Source: Flavobacterium lacisediminis
Lineage (GTDB): Bacteria > Bacteroidota > Bacteroidia > Flavobacteriales > Flavobacteriaceae
Direction of reading: 5' to 3'
Assembly: GCF_025909975.1 (NCBI RefSeq)
Contig: NZ_JAPCIO010000012.1
Coordinates: 1 to 35,010, forward strand
DNA length: 35,010 nucleotides
Shown here: piece by piece, positions 32,434 through 35,010 of the stretch
Position numbering within the stretch: position 1 is the first letter of the stretch
Layout of the letters: each line of letters opens with the position of its first letter
Position numbers and translations under genes: made by a program
Notes under the pieces: model-generated
Databases searched by the model: none
Seen by the model: only the letters and a program-made list of their open reading frames with translations
What the model was told of the DNA's origin: nothing

Positions 32434-32612
32434 TTTAACGTATTATTCTTAGCATTACTCACAACTTGTTTATATGTCTGACAAAATCATACATATCTAC
32501 CCAATTTTGGGTGTTTACTACTGATAAAGTCAATTCTCCTGCAATATAACAAAATTCTCTCCACCTAATTGCTGTAGTTTTTCTGCAGTTTGTGTTAAAA
32601 TTTCAAAAATGC

Positions 32613-32643
32613 GAAAAAAAAGTCCTCAAAAAATGAGGACTTT
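32613..32643 (-). terminator. Terminator of the M42 peptidase gene
   Basis: AAAGTCCTCA and TGAGGACTTT around a T6 loop, with T-run on the minus strand. The remaining 32434-32612 has the cassette boundary and no gene. Confidence 0.85.
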
Positions 32644-32690
32644 GGGTGTTAGTTGTAAAAAACGGTTCTCGCTTCGCTCGAACTAATTTT

Positions 32691-33788
32691 TTATTTCTTA
32701 AAATAACTAAATGTTTCGTTATTTTCAATTTTCAATAGCGTTTCGTAAATTAATTTAATTACATTTTCTACGTCGTCGCGGTGAACCATTTCTACAGTAG
32801 TGTGCATATAACGCAACGGTAACGAAATCAAAGCCGAGGCAACACCACCATTGCTGTATGCAAAAGCATCAGTATCAGTTCCCGTAACGCGAGAAGTCGC
32901 ATGACGTTGGAAAGGTATTTTGTTTTCTACAGCTGTGTCCACAATCATTTCACGTAAAATGTTTTGTGTTGCAGGAGCGTAAGCAATAACAGGTCCGCGT
33001 CCCATTTTTAAATCACCTTCAATTTTTTTGTCAATCATTGGCGTAGTCGTGTCATGGCAAACATCGGTTACAATGGCAACGTTTGGTTTAATGCGTTGGG
33101 TAATCATTTCGGCACCACGCAAACCAATTTCCTCCTGCACCGAGTTCACAATGTACAATCCAAAAGGCAATTTCTTTTTGTTCTCCTTTAATAAACGCGC
33201 TACTTCGGCAATCATAAAACCACCCATGCGGTTATCAATGGCTCTACATACAAATTTATCGTTGTTTAAAATCTCAAAATTATCAGGATACGTAATCACA
33301 CAACCCACATGAACGCCTAAAGCTTCTACTTCGGCTTTCGTTGAGCAACCACAATCAATAAATATGTTTTCAATTTTTGCTGTTTCTTCTGCTTTTCCGC
33401 TTCTGCCTCTAGTGTGAATCGCTGGCCAACCAAAAACACCACGAACAATGCCTTTCTTCGTATGAATGTTTACACGCTTCGATGGCGCAATCTGATGATC
33501 CGAACCTCCGTTTCTAATCACGTAGATTAATCCGTCATCGGTAATGTAATTCACATACCACGAAATTTCATCGGCATGACCTTCAATAATTACTTTATAA
33601 GGCGCATCCGGATTAATAACTCCTACAGCACTTCCGTAGGTATCGATAATAAAGGTATCAACATATGGTTTTAAATAGTCCATCCAAAGTTTTTGCCCTT
33701 CCGATTCGTATCCTGTTGGCGAAGCATTATTCAAATAATTTTCTAAAAAAGTCATCGACGACTTCTTTAATATCGATTTTGTACTCAT
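32691..33788 (-). CDS. M42-family metallo-aminopeptidase
   Basis: A 365-aa protein. Conserved metal and catalytic positions are visible: VIIEGHADEI, CRAIDNRMGG (bridging Asp), NSVQEEIGLRG (catalytic Glu pair), VTDVCHD and the C-terminal RYMHTTVEMV (His). Such enzymes form dodecameric tetrahedral peptidases that trim peptides in the cytoplasm. The next gene, DUF4294, is often its neighbour in flavobacteria, here divergent from it. Confidence 0.93.
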   Translation of the reverse strand: MSTKSILKKSSMTFLENYLNNASPTGYESEGQKLWMDYLKPYVDTFIIDTYGSAVGVINPDAPYKVIIEGHADEISWYVNYITDDGLIYVIRNGGSDHQIAPSKRVNIHTKKGIVRGVFGWPAIHTRGRSGKAEETAKIENIFIDCGCSTKAEVEALGVHVGCVITYPDNFEILNNDKFVCRAIDNRMGGFMIAEVARLLKENKKKLPFGLYIVNSVQEEIGLRGAEMITQRIKPNVAIVTDVCHDTTTPMIDKKIEGDLKMGRGPVIAYAPATQNILREMIVDTAVENKIPFQRHATSRVTGTDTDAFAYSNGGVASALISLPLRYMHTTVEMVHRDDVENVIKLIYETLLKIENNETFSYFKK

Positions 33789-33898
33789 CTTAACTATAAT
33801 TTTTTGCTAAAATAGAAATAAGTAATTAGAGTTTCACAATATTTCGATAATTTTGGTTTACTTTTTGCAGTGAGTTAAAAAGTATAAAAACAAACACC

Positions 33899-34582
33899 AT
33901 GTACAAATTATTATTGAGTAGTTTTTTATTGTTCATTACTACTTGTTCTTTTGCTCAAACCGAAACGGATACGTTAAAAATGACGCAACAGGATTCGTCT
34001 ATTGTATATTCTATCGAATTAAAAGAAATCATCTTCACTCCCAATAGTGTGTATTCTATGGATGAAGATAAAAAAGCAAAACTAATATTAAAGAGAAGAA
34101 TCTTTAAAGTATATCCGTATGCAAAATTAACGGCTGATAAATTAACACAGTTAAATGCCACCATGGCAAAACTAAAAACCAGTCGCGAAAAAAAGAAATA
34201 CTTTAAAATCGTAGAAAAATATTTAGAGGAAGAATTTGAGCCGCGTTTAAAAAAGCTATCTCGTAAAGACGGTCAAATCCTAGTCAAACTAATTTACCGC
34301 CAAACCGGAAGCACCACTTTCGATTTAATTAAGGAATACAAAAGTAGTTGGAAAGCCTTTTGGGCAAACTCCACAGCCTATTTATTCGACATCAACCTCA
34401 AAACCGAGTACAAACCATACGACATAAAAGAAGACTACCATATAGAAGGTATTCTAAATGCGGCTTTCAATCAAGGGCAACTCTCAAAACAAGAAGCCAA
34501 AAAAGCCATAGACTTCGACAAACTTAACGAACACTGGATTAATAAAATTAAACTTCAGCCTAAAACAACACCTAAAGAATAA
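33899..34582 (+). CDS. DUF4294-family exported protein
   Basis: A 227-aa protein. Signal peptide MYKLLLSSFLLFITTCSFAQ. The core LKRRIFKVYPYAKLTADKLT and the segment ILVKLIYRQTGSTTFDLIKEYKSSWKAFWAN are DUF4294 hallmarks. The C-terminus is Lys-rich. Function is unknown. The promoter region 33850-33898 contains a near -7 sequence TACTTTTTG. Confidence 0.85.
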   Translation: MYKLLLSSFLLFITTCSFAQTETDTLKMTQQDSSIVYSIELKEIIFTPNSVYSMDEDKKAKLILKRRIFKVYPYAKLTADKLTQLNATMAKLKTSREKKKYFKIVEKYLEEEFEPRLKKLSRKDGQILVKLIYRQTGSTTFDLIKEYKSSWKAFWANSTAYLFDINLKTEYKPYDIKEDYHIEGILNAAFNQGQLSKQEAKKAIDFDKLNEHWINKIKLQPKTTPKE

Positions 34583-34606
34583 TTTTTTTAGAAGCACACG
34601 TTTTAC

Positions 34607-35010
34607 ATTCCATAAAGACTCTCAGTCCCGCTGTCCGCTACAATCTTTTTCTTTTTTGTTACCTGAGGCACTCGAAGGCAACAAAAAAGAAAAAGGATTT
34701 CCACTCCCATCGGGGCTAGGCAAGACGTTAGGTATTCCAGATAACTATTTCACTGGCTCGTAACTCGAGCAACACTTTGTACTTGTTCTTGCTTTTGTTC
34801 TTGTTCTTGCTTTTGTCATTCCGCCGAAGTAGGAATCTCCTGCGCAGCAGGCTACTGCTTAACGCAGTTAAGCCCACAACCTGAAACTATACATATATAT
34901 AGTATAAAACAAAACATTCGAACAATTACCTTCGCGACCATTACGCCACCTTTGTGTTCCTTGCGGCAAACCCCTAAAAAAAACTTTTAATATTAAATCC
35001 TTGTTATCAG
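34607..35010. repeat. Gene-free intergenic repeat region
   Basis: No gene is seen. CTTTTTCTTTTTTGTT and its exact complement (about 34648-34698) flank a short loop, inside a Bacteroidota repeat ending ATCGGGGCTAGGCAAGACGTTAGG. An 18-bp tandem repeat CTTGTTCTTGCTTTTGTT lies at 34782-34799 and 34800-34817. A palindrome GCTTAAC-gca-GTTAAGC lies at 34857-34873. The end is TTTGCG/TTCCTTGCGG-like sequence. Confidence 0.7.

Overview
The window is AT-rich, and it carries gldF/gldG gliding-motility genes, Bacteroidota-type promoters (TTG-N19/20-TAnnTTTG), TAATG-coupled genes, and dnaN, purC, mnmE and M42 peptidase/DUF4294 proteins of flavobacterial type. This points to a Flavobacterium-like member of the Bacteroidota. 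No rRNA, tRNA or CRISPR array was seen.

About 1-425 is host chromosome: the 3' end of an OmpA-family gene and its terminator. About 426-20433 is best read as one integrated mobilizable element (IME) in the 3' end of mnmE. Its right end carries a tyrosine recombinase facing away from mnmE. A near-identical copy of the mnmE stop region (TGTATCGG-n-AAATA, 13/14 bases) lies 20 kb away at the left end, and that copy still reads Cys-Ile-Gly-Lys-stop. The backbone (13.9-20.4 kb) has an integrase, an unknown 331-aa protein, a small HTH (excisionase-like) protein, an SF3-type helicase, 11 copies of a TGCATCA iteron, a degenerate Toprim primase, a putative oriT with a long inverted repeat, and a MobV-like relaxase.

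The cargo (0.8-13.4 kb) is a defence island. A seven-gene operon on the minus strand runs hsdM - reverse transcriptase with a C-terminal HEPN-like motif - hsdS - PD-(D/E)XK-like protein - hsdR - unknown 221-aa protein - AbiH. It has one good promoter and gaps of 3-26 nt or overlaps. A hipBA toxin-antitoxin pair and a divergent orphan HipS-like protein lie at the left end. Between the hsdM promoter and an unknown gene at 13.9 kb is an intergenic region with a strong hairpin, a second region complementary to its loop, and a U-tract. It looks like a structured RNA or attenuator.

20.4-34.6 kb is host core genome: mnmE, dnaN, the gldF-gldG operon, a monooxygenase-like gene, a SAM hydroxide adenosyltransferase (DUF62), phoH, an outer-membrane beta-barrel gene, purC, an M42 aminopeptidase and a DUF4294 gene. 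It is interrupted at 30.5-32.5 kb by two units that look like integron gene cassettes without an integrase. Each has genes in one orientation, an attC-like element after the gene, and complementary boundary boxes at the two ends. The last 400 bases hold repeats and no gene.

All functional calls rest on motif recognition by eye. No database search, fold prediction or alignment was run.
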